Assembly (NCBI GenBank): GCA_030949605.1
Contig: JAUZSH010000018.1
Location: 1-64,000, forward strand
DNA from: Ghiorsea sp.
Lineage (GTDB): Bacteria; Pseudomonadota; Zetaproteobacteria; Mariprofundales; Mariprofundaceae
DNA length: 64,000 nucleotides
Direction of reading: 5' to 3'
Shown here piece by piece: positions 1 through 11,964 of the stretch (its first letter is position 1; each line of letters opens with the position of its first letter). A model generated the notes under the pieces. That model made no database searches, was not told where the DNA came from, and saw only the letters and a list, made by a program, of their open reading frames with translations. The position numbers and the translations under genes were made by a program.

Positions 1-51
1 TGTAGAAATCGATTATTTTGGGCGCATAGACTGTAAGTGTTTTGTGTAGCT

Positions 52-80
52 TCCTTTTTCTCTCCAACTGAGAAAAAGGA
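52..80. terminator. perfect 11-bp inverted repeat, possible terminator
   Basis: Arms at 52-62 and 70-80 are perfect reverse complements separated by a 7-nt loop. It lies 15 bp beyond the stop of the minus-strand gene ending at 95, so it may end that transcript. The stem is AT-rich and there is no clear U-tract beyond it, so termination is inferred from position and symmetry. Confidence 0.4.
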
Positions 81-94
81 GTTATCACAGATTT

Positions 95-643
95 TTAATC
101 AATATCCACGTAAAATGCAACACCTTCTTCTTTATCTTCATAAAATTTCATCCAAACATGAAACACGGAGCTAGGATCTGACAACATTTTTCTTTTGATT
201 AAAATTTTCTCTCGATTTGTTCCACGATCATCACCGATCAACCGATCACAAACACCACTAATCGAATAAAAATAAGAGTCTTCATCTGACTCATCACCAA
301 AAATAAAGCGGCAATTTAAACCACTATTTGCCAATTGATTATTTTTGGTCATACGCATCACATCAACTTGCAAGTTAATAATATCCTTAGTCTTTAAAGC
401 TGAGGTATGTGTTGCAAACACAACATGAGCATGACTTCCCACGTTATTGATAAGCTCCCCCATCGATCCTGTGGCAATGGGTTCAAAGTTATAGCTAGGA
501 CTCTTCGCATAGCTAGGACTCTTCGCCTGAAATGCAACAAGGTTCAAATAACGTTCTTCAGCAACACTTGGTGACGCAAATTGAAACATACTAAGAAAAA
601 TAAACGAAAAGAAGAAGGTACCACGTACTTTAAAAGCCATCAT
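95..643 (-). CDS. hypothetical exported protein with AKSPSY duplication
   Basis: About 182 aa. The N-terminus has basic residues (K, R), then a long Phe/Leu/Ile-rich core, then polar sequence, which is typical of a Sec signal peptide, so the product is probably periplasmic or secreted. ATG 643 is chosen because an AAAGGG motif lies about 5 nt upstream; GTG 649 and ATG 640 are alternatives. A perfect 18-bp tandem duplication (491-508, 509-526) encodes AKSPSY twice just after the signal peptide. It follows the gene at 653-970 by a few bases, so the two form an operon. I recognise no family. Confidence 0.6.
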   Translation of the reverse strand: MMAFKVRGTFFFSFIFLSMFQFASPSVAEERYLNLVAFQAKSPSYAKSPSYNFEPIATGSMGELINNVGSHAHVVFATHTSALKTKDIINLQVDVMRMTKNNQLANSGLNCRFIFGDESDEDSYFYSISGVCDRLIGDDRGTNREKILIKRKMLSDPSSVFHVWMKFYEDKEEGVAFYVDID

Positions 644-652
644 CAACACCCT

Positions 653-970
653 TTATAAGCTTCTGATCAAAGCCAAAGTATACAGCTTGGTTTGATGAAT
701 TTTTGCTAACAATGTTGAGCGCATGATATGCACATCATCATATGACAAACCAATCTCTTCGAGCTCATTAAGATCTTTTAAATTAAACATCAACGTCCTC
801 AATTTTCCCAGCATAATTTTTAAACTAAGAAGCTGATCAGACAACTGAGTTGCTGCTATATTACTTGTCATACCATTCCTTGGCTTAGACTCATACTCAG
901 AAGCAATACTTAAAGATGTATTGAAACATAGCAAACATGCCCATATCAACATATACTTTATTTTTTTCAT
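653..970 (-). CDS. small hypothetical exported protein
   Basis: About 105 aa. It starts MKKIKYM followed by a hydrophobic stretch ending SIASEYES, a plausible signal peptide cleaved near IAS-E. ATG 970 is preferred over GTG 979 because AAGGTGG sits just upstream. The rest is short, helix-prone and Leu-rich (LKIMLGKLRTLMFNLKDLNE). It is the upstream partner of the exported protein ending at 95 and is divergent from the SNF2 gene. No domain recognised. Confidence 0.55.
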   Translation of the reverse strand: MKKIKYMLIWACLLCFNTSLSIASEYESKPRNGMTSNIAATQLSDQLLSLKIMLGKLRTLMFNLKDLNELEEIGLSYDDVHIMRSTLLAKIHQTKLYTLALIRSL

Positions 971-1157
971 CTGAACCACCTTATCATTGAATTGGCAGCA
1001 TATTATTCATCCAAAGTGACATTTACATGACATTAAATGCACCGATTCTCAGCACCACTCAAAACTGTGACCTCATATCTTTCTATTGCATATTCAGGCT
1101 TGCTTATAGAGAATGCCTCGCTTCTATTCACCTATCAAATTCACCCTTGGGGAACAC

Positions 1158-4100
1158 ATGGCAGCCGAAATCACACAAGTCTTTATTGAAGATAACTTTG
1201 AAAGCAAGTTATTGGAGAAAGGGCGCGACTACTTTAAAAGTGGCCAAGTCGAATCTTTAAACTTTAATGCAGCCAAACACACCGTTACTGCTCAAGTCAT
1301 GGGATCAAATCCTAAGCCTCACCAAGTTTCCATTGCCTATGATGAATATGACATTGATGGTGATTGTGACTGTCCGCTTCAATTCAACTGCCAACATGTT
1401 GCTGCGGCTTTGTATGCTGTACTTGCTGAAACATCAACCTTACCACGCAAGAAACGTAAGAAAAAAGAAGAGCCTGTTCCTTTTCACAGTTGGTTTGGTG
1501 TGTCTGGAAAAAGCAGCAACACCACCCTTTCAAGAAGCGATTACCCTAGCGATGTTCGCCAACGCTTACTCTACATCATCCGACCTGATAGAAAAAATCG
1601 TCTGTGTATCCACTTTGAATCCATTCGTTTACTCAAAAATGATAAATACGGAAAAGCCACGCCATACAGCTGCAAAAGTATTCTTATTCGCAATATTCCG
1701 CGCTATATTTTATCTGTTGATGAGCGAATTTTGCGCGATGCCGCGGCAAACTTACCCACAGGGGGCGACTCACTTTTATTGCAAGGTACGACTGGGCAAG
1801 AAATATTAGAACGTGTGATTAAAACAGGGCGTTGCCACTGGTGGGATAAAGACCGTGATGCGCTTAAGATAGCGCAAAGTCGTGATGCGGAGTGGTTTTG
1901 GGATATGGATGCTCAAGGCCTACAAACACTAAGTTTGGCCACCAAGCCAGAAGCGATGATTATTCACGTTTCACCGCCTTACTATTTGGATATTAGCAAC
2001 AACACGTGCGGTAGCATTAATCAACCTTGTTCTTTGGAAGAAACACGAGATTTACTCAACACTCTGCCCTTGAAACCTGAGGAAATCACAGATGATAGTG
2101 ATATTCTTCTACCCAATTTCCCCGACTTTATTCCACAACCAGAACGACTGACACTGCAACATGAAATCATCAAACCCATTATCATTCTAAGCTTTCATTC
2201 AGTCGCTATCCACTCCCCTATTTTTGGCACACATTTTGATGGATTGGATATTTGGTTTGAATATGGTGAAGAGCGCACCAAATATGGTGAAACCGAAGAA
2301 CCAGTGCGCATTAAGAAAGACAACTTACTCATCGAGTATGCCCGCGACAAAGGTCTTGAAAATAGTGCCATGATAAACTTAATGGCAAACGGCATTACTG
2401 AAACACCTGTCACCACCCGCATCAAATTGAAAAAAGCAGGTGTATTGCCAAGTCACACGCTTATCAACCAAGATTGGATCATCTTTATGGCAGATATTGT
2501 ACCACAGCTCAAAAAGGATGGTTTCCATATCGAAATGAGTGACGATTTCCGCTACAATTTACTCACGGCTCAAAGCTGGGATTTAGGTGTTGATGGCGAA
2601 GGTCTAATGGGTAAGGCTGACTTCTCCGCCACATTGGAAGATGGTGAATCTATCGACCTTATTGATGCTATTGCCGCTTGGATCAAAGAGAATCCAGAAC
2701 GTTTATCTGATGAGATGCTTCATAGTATTCAAACTTTAGAGCATGTTCCCTTACCTTTACCCGATGGTCGCATGTTATCCATTCCTGGTGATATGCTATT
2801 CAGTATTTTAAAGCATATGATGGAGCTTTTCACCACCACAAGTGTCAACGAGAAAAATATTTCTGGTGTACAATTGCTTGCCATTAAAGATGATTTAGAA
2901 AACCATGAAAAGGTTAAAATTAAAGATGATAAAAAGTGGCTAGAGCTGGTTCATGCCTTGGTTGATAACCAAAACCTAGAAAAGGTGGAAGCACCCAAAG
3001 GTCTACAAGCTCAACTTAGAGACTATCAGCACGATGGATTAAATTGGTTGCAAATGATGATGCGTACAGGCGTACATGGCATTTTAGCGGATGATATGGG
3101 GTTGGGTAAAACCATTCAAACCTTGGCTTGTATCCTTAAGGAAAAAGAAGAAGGTCGCCTACAACACCCTGCTTTGGTCATTGCCCCAACCAGCCTCATG
3201 CACAACTGGCGCATGGAAGCGCAAAAATTTACGCCCGACTTGCGCGTCTTGGTATTGCATGGCGTTCACCGTGCAAGATTATTTGATGCTATTGCTCAGT
3301 ATGATTTGGTGCTCACCACTTACCCCTTGCTACCGCGTGATGCCAGCTTCTTAATTGATGAACCTTACCACATGCTTATTTTGGATGAAGCACAAAATAT
3401 CAAAAACCCGCGTGCCAAAGCTTCACAACTGGTGCGTGACTTTAATGCACGTCACCGCATTTGCTTAACAGGAACGCCTATTGAAAATCATCTGGGTGAA
3501 TTGTGGGCACAGTTTGATTTCTTAATGCCAGGCTACTTGTACGACCAAAAAAACTTCACAAACCTATTCCGCAAACCCATTGAGCAAGATGGTAGCGCAT
3601 CGCGTCAAGATGCTTTAAATATTCGCGTTCGTCCTTTTTTATTGCGCCGCATGAAAGAAGATGTTGCCAAAGAATTGCCTGCCAAAACCAATATTATCCG
3701 CAGTGTGGAACTTGAGGGTAACCAACGTACATTATATGAAAGTGTACGCCTTGCCATGCAGAAAAAAGTGCGTGATTCCGTGGCAGCCATGGGCGTGGCT
3801 AAGAGTAAAATCATTGTTTTGGATGCGCTGATGAAGATGCGCCAAGTCTGTTGCGACCCGCGCTTGGTCAAACAAATAGATACCGATGGTATCTCATCTG
3901 CCAAAACAAACATGCTCAAAGAAATGCTTCCTGAAATGATTGAAGAGGGCAGAAAAATACTTATTTTCTCGCAGTTTGCAGAAATGCTACGCTTGATTGA
4001 AGCCTTATGTAATGAACTAAATTTACCTTATGTTAAATTGACAGGGCAAACCAAAGACCGCATCACTCCCGTTGAGCAATTTCAAAATGGCACAGTGCCT

Positions 4101-4442
4101 ATCTTTCTCATCAGCCTGAAAGCGGGAGGTACAGGTTTAAACCTTACCGCTGCAGATTCCGTGATTCACTTCGATCCATGGTGGAATCCTGCCGCCGAAG
4201 ATCAAGCCACCGATAGAGCGCATCGAATTGGGCAAGATAAACCTATTTTCGTATATAAACTCACCACGATTGGTACTGTTGAGGAAAAAATATTGGAAAT
4301 GCAAGAGCGTAAACGTGCGCTTGCCAACAGCATTCATGGTAGTGGAAGTCAAAGTAATGCACTATGGACTGAAGATGAGCTTCAGTCATTGTTTGAACCT
4401 TTAGCAGATGTGGAAGAGGAAGCGGCGATTAAAAAAACTTAG
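1158..4442 (+). CDS. SWIM zinc-finger SNF2-family helicase
   Basis: About 1094 aa from ATG 1158, which has a TTGGGGA ribosome-binding site; an in-frame ATG at 1113 would add 15 poorly placed residues. A SWIM zinc finger of CxC...CxH form is visible at C70, C72, C78, H80. The C-terminal half is a SNF2 ATPase: motif I DDMGLGKTIQT near residue 650, motif II LDEAQN near 742, motif III LTGTPIEN, and the helicase C motifs AGGTGLNL and DPWWNPAAEDQATDRAHRIGQ-like sequence. This is the bacterial SWIM-SNF2 architecture. SNF2 proteins use ATP to translocate on double-stranded DNA; the specific role here is unknown. It stands alone, with no visible toxin or methylase partner. Confidence 0.92.
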   Translation: MAAEITQVFIEDNFESKLLEKGRDYFKSGQVESLNFNAAKHTVTAQVMGSNPKPHQVSIAYDEYDIDGDCDCPLQFNCQHVAAALYAVLAETSTLPRKKRKKKEEPVPFHSWFGVSGKSSNTTLSRSDYPSDVRQRLLYIIRPDRKNRLCIHFESIRLLKNDKYGKATPYSCKSILIRNIPRYILSVDERILRDAAANLPTGGDSLLLQGTTGQEILERVIKTGRCHWWDKDRDALKIAQSRDAEWFWDMDAQGLQTLSLATKPEAMIIHVSPPYYLDISNNTCGSINQPCSLEETRDLLNTLPLKPEEITDDSDILLPNFPDFIPQPERLTLQHEIIKPIIILSFHSVAIHSPIFGTHFDGLDIWFEYGEERTKYGETEEPVRIKKDNLLIEYARDKGLENSAMINLMANGITETPVTTRIKLKKAGVLPSHTLINQDWIIFMADIVPQLKKDGFHIEMSDDFRYNLLTAQSWDLGVDGEGLMGKADFSATLEDGESIDLIDAIAAWIKENPERLSDEMLHSIQTLEHVPLPLPDGRMLSIPGDMLFSILKHMMELFTTTSVNEKNISGVQLLAIKDDLENHEKVKIKDDKKWLELVHALVDNQNLEKVEAPKGLQAQLRDYQHDGLNWLQMMMRTGVHGILADDMGLGKTIQTLACILKEKEEGRLQHPALVIAPTSLMHNWRMEAQKFTPDLRVLVLHGVHRARLFDAIAQYDLVLTTYPLLPRDASFLIDEPYHMLILDEAQNIKNPRAKASQLVRDFNARHRICLTGTPIENHLGELWAQFDFLMPGYLYDQKNFTNLFRKPIEQDGSASRQDALNIRVRPFLLRRMKEDVAKELPAKTNIIRSVELEGNQRTLYESVRLAMQKKVRDSVAAMGVAKSKIIVLDALMKMRQVCCDPRLVKQIDTDGISSAKTNMLKEMLPEMIEEGRKILIFSQFAEMLRLIEALCNELNLPYVKLTGQTKDRITPVEQFQNGTVPIFLISLKAGGTGLNLTAADSVIHFDPWWNPAAEDQATDRAHRIGQDKPIFVYKLTTIGTVEEKILEMQERKRALANSIHGSGSQSNALWTEDELQSLFEPLADVEEEAAIKKT

Positions 4443-4503
4443 CGAAGCTCTGAACAAGACATGAATCGACCCGCACACGCATTGTATAAAAACTCAAATT
4501 CTC

Positions 4504-4667
4504 ACCTAGATCCTGCAAGTGTTTGTACGTGCAGAGTGCAAGATATTGGTTTGTATGGTGTATTTAGAAAACACGTGGTCACCTTGTTGGTGATGAGTGA
4601 TTTTTAAATAGTCTAGGTGAATCAATAGGTTACGCTATGTGTGTGTAAACACTTGCAGAATCTAGGT
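4504..4667. repeat. 164-bp palindromic element with IS1380-like ends
   Basis: The 21-nt arms at 4504-4524 and 4647-4667 are inverted repeats with one mismatch. The inner ends (CCTAGATCCTGCAAGTG) match the terminus of the IS1380 copies in this window (CCTAAATCCTGCAAGTG) at 16 of 17 positions, so this may be a non-autonomous derivative mobilised by that IS. The 353-bp gap between the helicase and ilvC holds little else apart from the ilvC ribosome-binding site (TTTAGGAG). Confidence 0.5.
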
Positions 4668-4795
4668 CTCATGTGATTGCTCTGCTATTTCCCTAAAGAA
4701 TAGGTGATATTTTGTTTGGACTTGATTAGTGTGCGCGCCTCATTGAAAGAATATTTGAAGTTTTATTGATTTACTTTAATTTAGGAGAATGACCC

Positions 4796-5814
<1,019 letters not shown>

Positions 5815-5838
5815 GTCGATTGAAATTGAAGTATATGA

Positions 5839-5868
5839 AAAGGGCTACCGCAAGGTGGCCCTTTTTTT
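5839..5868 (+). terminator. rho-independent terminator of ilvC
   Basis: A GGGCTACC/GGTGGCCC stem with a GCAA tetraloop is followed by seven T residues, 25 bp after the ilvC stop. This is a classical intrinsic terminator. Confidence 0.85.
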
Positions 5869-5871
5869 GTT

Positions 5872-8129
<2,258 letters not shown>

Positions 8130-8139
8130 GTATGCATAA

Positions 8140-8175
8140 AAGGTTGCTCACTTTTCAACAGGAGTGAGCGACCTT
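8140..8175. terminator. hairpin after thiC
   Basis: AAGGTTGCTCAC and GTGAGCGACCTT form a 12-bp stem (one G-U) just after the thiC stop. No T-run follows, so it may protect the 3' end rather than terminate by itself. Confidence 0.5.
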
Positions 8176-8243
8176 GATATGATCTTACGCATACGGGACT
8201 AAAATCCATTATTTTTGCATAAAAATCAATTATTCAGAACTTC

Positions 8244-8390
8244 CTAATCTTGCAAACCTTTACGCAACAACAATTTCAACTTTTTCCTGTCGTAGTCCTT
8301 GGGTGATTTCTGCACTTGCGTGGGTGGTGCAAGCTTTTTGCGCACCTTAATATCCTGCAAGCAGATTTTGCCAACCTTAATCTTTTTCAT
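8244..8390 (-). CDS. 48-residue basic small protein downstream of symporter
   Basis: A short open frame on the minus strand starts at ATG 8390, overlapping the last 14 bp of the symporter gene, and stops at 8244. The product is Lys-rich (starts MKKIKVGKICLQDIKVRKK; ends KLKLLLRKGLQD) with no membrane segment. The overlap suggests translational coupling to the symporter. I know no family for it; position and the absence of any other gene in the 247-bp gap support it, but it could be fortuitous. Confidence 0.45.
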   Translation of the reverse strand: MKKIKVGKICLQDIKVRKKLAPPTQVQKSPKDYDRKKLKLLLRKGLQD

Positions 8391-9843
8391 GACTAAAAAG
8401 CTGCAATACAAACGATGAAACCAATATCAAAAGTGTACCCACTACGCCAATCATCATGGTGTGCAAAGGGAAACCCATATCCATTTCAACACCCAACTTC
8501 GCCAAACTTGCCCATGCCACAAACATCACCCCAATCAAGGTTGCTACCATAGCTTGTTTGGATGAAAGTTTGGGCAACAACAGTGCTGACAAAAATAAAC
8601 CCAACATACCCCCGCCAAAAATTGCCGAAATTTGCCACCAAACATCCAAAGCTGTTTTGACATCAATCATGGCAAGGCTAGCCACAGTTGCCACCACACC
8701 AATCACAGCCGTGGTGAAGCGAATCACACGCAGTTGTGCGGCATCATCGGCATCTTTGTTGAACACCCGCTTATAAAAATCTATGGTGACCACCGTTGCC
8801 GAGCTATTCAGCGATGAATCCAGCGTACTCATGCCTGCCGCCATCACCCCCGCAATCACAATACCCACTAAACCCGTTGGCAATTCATGCACAATAAAAT
8901 AAGGAAAGATTTGGTCGGCTTTGGCAGGGAAGTCATCAGGTTGAACATTGAGATAATACACAAACAAGGCTGTCCCAATCAAAAAGAATAACGCTGAAAT
9001 CGGAATGTAGAGCAAGCCGCCCAACCACAATGCCTTTTTGGCTTCGCTTTCTGATGATGCGGATAAAAAGCGTTGCACATAGTTTTGGTCAACCGAGAAG
9101 TTTTTTAAGTTTTCCACAATGCCGAAGATAAAAATCACCCAAAACCCTTGAATCATCAAATCAAAGTCTAATGAACCCAAATCAAATTTATGCGCTCGAC
9201 TTGCTTCTGCCGTGAGCACTTCAAAACCACCATCCATATTACTAATCAGTAAAAACAAACACAACAAACCACCCAGCAACAACACGATAGACTGCACCAC
9301 ATCCGTCCAAATCACTGCGGCAAAACCACCAAGCAGCGTATAAAGAATGGTCAACGCACCCAAAGCGAGGATTAAAGTGACAATATCCACGCCAAGCAAA
9401 GCAGCCAATGCCAATGCCGTTAAATAAAGCACCACCGCAAACCTACCCACCTGCAACAACACATAAGCCACACCCATATAAAGCCGCGCCCAAAGCGAAA
9501 AGCGATTCTCCAAATACTCATAAGCCGTGGTCTGCACATGATTGCGATACAAAGGAATGAACCACTTGGCAGCAATCCAAATGGCAATGGGAAGTGTCAG
9601 CGAAAACACAAAAGGTCGCCAGTCGGAGGCATACGATTTACCAGGATTGGCAAGAAAGCTGATACTACTCAAATATGTCGCCATCAACGATAAACCAATC
9701 GCCCAACCAGGAATCAATTTACCTGCCAAAGTAAAACCTTTCATATCATGGCTACCTTTGACAAACCACGCACCAAACGCGGTAGTTGCTACGATGTAAA
9801 TCACGATAATCGCTAGGTCGATACTGGAAATACTGCTTTGCAT
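8377..9843 (-). CDS. sodium:solute symporter family protein
   Basis: About 488 aa from ATG 9843, chosen for the adjacent GGGAGTG ribosome-binding site. It is strongly hydrophobic with about 13 predicted membrane segments. The SSS-family signature region is present: LSSISFLANPGKSYASDW early in the chain and GVMAAGMSTLDSSLNSSATV in the later conserved helix. These transporters take up sugars, amino acids or organic acids with Na+; the substrate cannot be read from sequence. A 48-codon frame overlaps its 3' end. Confidence 0.9.
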   Translation of the reverse strand: MQSSISSIDLAIIVIYIVATTAFGAWFVKGSHDMKGFTLAGKLIPGWAIGLSLMATYLSSISFLANPGKSYASDWRPFVFSLTLPIAIWIAAKWFIPLYRNHVQTTAYEYLENRFSLWARLYMGVAYVLLQVGRFAVVLYLTALALAALLGVDIVTLILALGALTILYTLLGGFAAVIWTDVVQSIVLLLGGLLCLFLLISNMDGGFEVLTAEASRAHKFDLGSLDFDLMIQGFWVIFIFGIVENLKNFSVDQNYVQRFLSASSESEAKKALWLGGLLYIPISALFFLIGTALFVYYLNVQPDDFPAKADQIFPYFIVHELPTGLVGIVIAGVMAAGMSTLDSSLNSSATVVTIDFYKRVFNKDADDAAQLRVIRFTTAVIGVVATVASLAMIDVKTALDVWWQISAIFGGGMLGLFLSALLLPKLSSKQAMVATLIGVMFVAWASLAKLGVEMDMGFPLHTMMIGVVGTLLILVSSFVLQLFSHEKD

Positions 9844-9876
9844 ACTCACTCCCTTACGGGGCAAACCGTAGCAGGT

Positions 9877-9933
9877 GTTTATTTTTTATGAACCGTAGAG
9901 GTTTATTTTTTATGAACCGTAGAGGTTTATTTT
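9877..9933. repeat. 24-bp tandem repeat, two and a third copies
   Basis: Perfect 24-bp units at 9877-9900 and 9901-9924 are followed by 9 bp of a third. They lie directly upstream of the symporter start on its strand, so they may overlap its promoter. Confidence 0.8.
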
Positions 9934-9951
9934 GTAAGCGTTAATAACGGA

Positions 9952-10148
9952 TGTTATCCACCTATTCCTCGTTCCCATGCTTCAGCGTGGGAATGAGGGA
10001 GTAAATTAATAGGATCTCATTGGAAGTGAGGCTTTAGCCTCGCCCTCTTGTAGCAGGTGCAATAGATTTGAGAATCAGACGAAATCCTTATGCATAGCCT
10101 GAGTTGGGCGAGGCTAAAGCCTCACTTACGAGGAATAGGTGCGTAACA
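9952..10148. repeat. palindromic intergenic element, about 197 bp
   Basis: Outer arms containing GATGTTA and CACCTATTCCTCG occur inverted at both ends, with an inner inverted pair GAGGCTTTAGCCTCGCCC/GGGCGAGGCTAAAGCCTC. The internal stretch with CGTTCCCATGCTTCAGCGTG recurs at 57.30 and 58.81 kb, and the terminal GCGTAACATCAG recurs at 29.89 kb, so this is a dispersed non-autonomous family. It ends at the lpxK stop codon. Confidence 0.65.
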
Positions 10149-11129
10149 TCAGTTATCAATAAATTCACAAATCGAAGAAGCTAGACCTTCCTCAGCCTCA
10201 GCCTTTTGTTCCAACACCCATAGCTGTTTATAATTATCCCAAAGTGGTAAAAGTTTCACAGCATCTTTTCCTGTCGTAACAATGGTTTGATTCCCCTTCA
10301 TAAGTTTACCCACATCATCTTTGGTGTAAGCATGATGGTCATCAAATATTATATGTTCGCTCACATCAAAACCCAAAGCTTCCAAATCATTGCGCACTCG
10401 CCGTGGTCTTGCCACCGAAGTCACAAGCGTGACCTTTTTTTCTACCTCCAGCGGCACATCCCACACACCCATCCAATCCACAACACCCGCAGCTTTCGCC
10501 GACCAATCCCATTCTTTAGCATTTGTCAAAGGTTCAAACCCACTATGCCCCGTTCGCACCACAATATCCGCTCTAGCCAGTGCCGAAATAGGCTCACGCA
10601 AAGGTCCTGCAGGCAATAAATAACCATTACCCACCCCTTCTTTGGGCACAAGCACAATATCACACACCCTATGCAACTGGCGATATTGAAAACCATCATC
10701 CAAAATCAATACATCGCCATACTTGACTGCCATTTCAGCACCTTTGATGCGGTCGCGCCCTGCAATGACAGGGCAACCACTTAATCGATATAATAAAACG
10801 GCTTCATCGCCCACTTCTCTGGCTTTAGAGTATTGCGATACCACATGCGGCTCTTGATTGTTTGCGCCATCACCACGCGATAACAAAACGGGATTAAACC
10901 CTTGCGCTTTCAGCTCGCCTGCAAGCCAAACGACAAATGGTGTTTTACCGCTGCCGCCAACTGTAATGTTACCTACTGAAATCATAGGAATAGATGGGCA
11001 AACTTGCGTTTGAAAACGCTTGCGTTGGTCATATTGCATGATTTTGGCATAGATGTGCGACAACAATCGCCAAAGGATGTTGGGGTTACGGCGTTTGCTC
11101 CACCAAATATGTTCAAACCATTGTTGCAT
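10149..11129 (-). CDS. lpxK: tetraacyldisaccharide 4'-kinase
   Basis: 326 aa. LpxK phosphorylates the 4' position of the lipid A disaccharide at the inner membrane, the sixth step of lipid A synthesis. The Walker A region SVGNITVGGSGKTPFVVWLA sits at residues 51-70. The later DDGFQYRQL and LLPAGPLREP motifs are LpxK hallmarks. Length matches the family (about 320-340 aa). The 3' end abuts a palindromic repeat. No other lipid A gene is adjacent. Confidence 0.95.
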   Translation of the reverse strand: MQQWFEHIWWSKRRNPNILWRLLSHIYAKIMQYDQRKRFQTQVCPSIPMISVGNITVGGSGKTPFVVWLAGELKAQGFNPVLLSRGDGANNQEPHVVSQYSKAREVGDEAVLLYRLSGCPVIAGRDRIKGAEMAVKYGDVLILDDGFQYRQLHRVCDIVLVPKEGVGNGYLLPAGPLREPISALARADIVVRTGHSGFEPLTNAKEWDWSAKAAGVVDWMGVWDVPLEVEKKVTLVTSVARPRRVRNDLEALGFDVSEHIIFDDHHAYTKDDVGKLMKGNQTIVTTGKDAVKLLPLWDNYKQLWVLEQKAEAEEGLASSICEFIDN

Positions 11130-11496
11130 AGCTGCACTTTGCTTGGCTTGAAAAGTAATTGCAATGGTATTGCTTTTTTAAACCGCAGATGACGCAAAGT
11201 TACGCAGAGAAACGAAGTTCTATTAACCTGTCATACCGAGCGAAGTCGAGGTATCTCTAAGATGTAAGACTTCTCCACGCTGGTCGAAGTGACAGCATTC
11301 CTCTAAAGGGCGTTTTCTTTGGTTCGTTGCTGAAGGTGAATTGCGCTTCTGCGCAAGAGAAACCACCCTGGGGTGTTGATGGAAAAGAAATGAACGAAAA
11401 CCCTTCTTTCACGTATAGATTCCCGCCTTCGCAGGAATGACGACCTGTTTATATACTTTAGTGACCTCTTCCTCTAAATCCACTAACTTACGCCCT
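11130..11496. other. gene-free region with assorted short repeats
   Basis: No convincing ORF. It contains TGTCATACCGAGCGAAGTCG with an inverted partner (GGTCGAAGTGACA) near 11230-11293, an AAAGGGCGTTTTC...GAAAACCCTTC region at 11308-11410, and GATTCCCGCCTTCGCAGGAATGACG near 11420, a variant of the palindrome found intact at 27726-27805. It probably also holds the promoter of the following operon. Confidence 0.5.
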
Positions 11497-11964
11497 ATGA
11501 GTAACCCGAAGGACAATAGCTGGCAGCAAGGTATTCAAACTTTATTGGCTAATACACATATTGCTTTTTTAAGCACGCAAGGTGGATACACGCCTGAATC
11601 AAGCATGTGTCCTTATGCGCTTTATCAAGGTTATATTATATTACACCTTTCAGAGTTGGCAAAACACACGAAGAACATTCGGAATAACCAAAATGTTGGA
11701 CTGATGATTTGCACAGCCGAAACCAACAACACTTCCCCACTTTCGCTGGCGCGGCTTAGTTTCACAGGCATGATTGAAGCTGTACCTGAAACTGAACAAG
11801 CGGATTATCAAAAGGATTATTTGCAAAGCATTCCTGATGCAGAACCTTTGTTTTCTTTCCCCGACTTCACATTACACCGCATCAAAATTGCATCCGTATT
11901 TTGGGTGGGTGGTTTTGGCAAAGCTCGAAAAATACCTTTAGAAACATGGAAATCATTATGTTAA
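11497..11964 (+). CDS. pyridoxamine 5'-phosphate oxidase-like (HugZ-type) protein
   Basis: About 155 aa from ATG 11497; the longer frame from 11437 lies in repeat sequence. The pattern IAFLSTQGGYTPESSMCPYAL, HLSELAKHTKNIRNN and LARLSFTGMIE is the split-barrel flavin/heme-binding fold seen in HugZ and related PNPOx-like proteins. HugZ proteins are linked to heme use; whether this one binds heme or flavin is unknown. Its stop overlaps the ATG of the IMPase gene (ATGTTAA), so the two are co-transcribed. Confidence 0.75.
   Translation: MSNPKDNSWQQGIQTLLANTHIAFLSTQGGYTPESSMCPYALYQGYIILHLSELAKHTKNIRNNQNVGLMICTAETNNTSPLSLARLSFTGMIEAVPETEQADYQKDYLQSIPDAEPLFSFPDFTLHRIKIASVFWVGGFGKARKIPLETWKSLC

Noticed and set aside
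1113-1157. Longer start for the SNF2 helicase at 1113
   Set aside because: ATG 1158 has a better-placed ribosome-binding site and the extra residues have no domain character.
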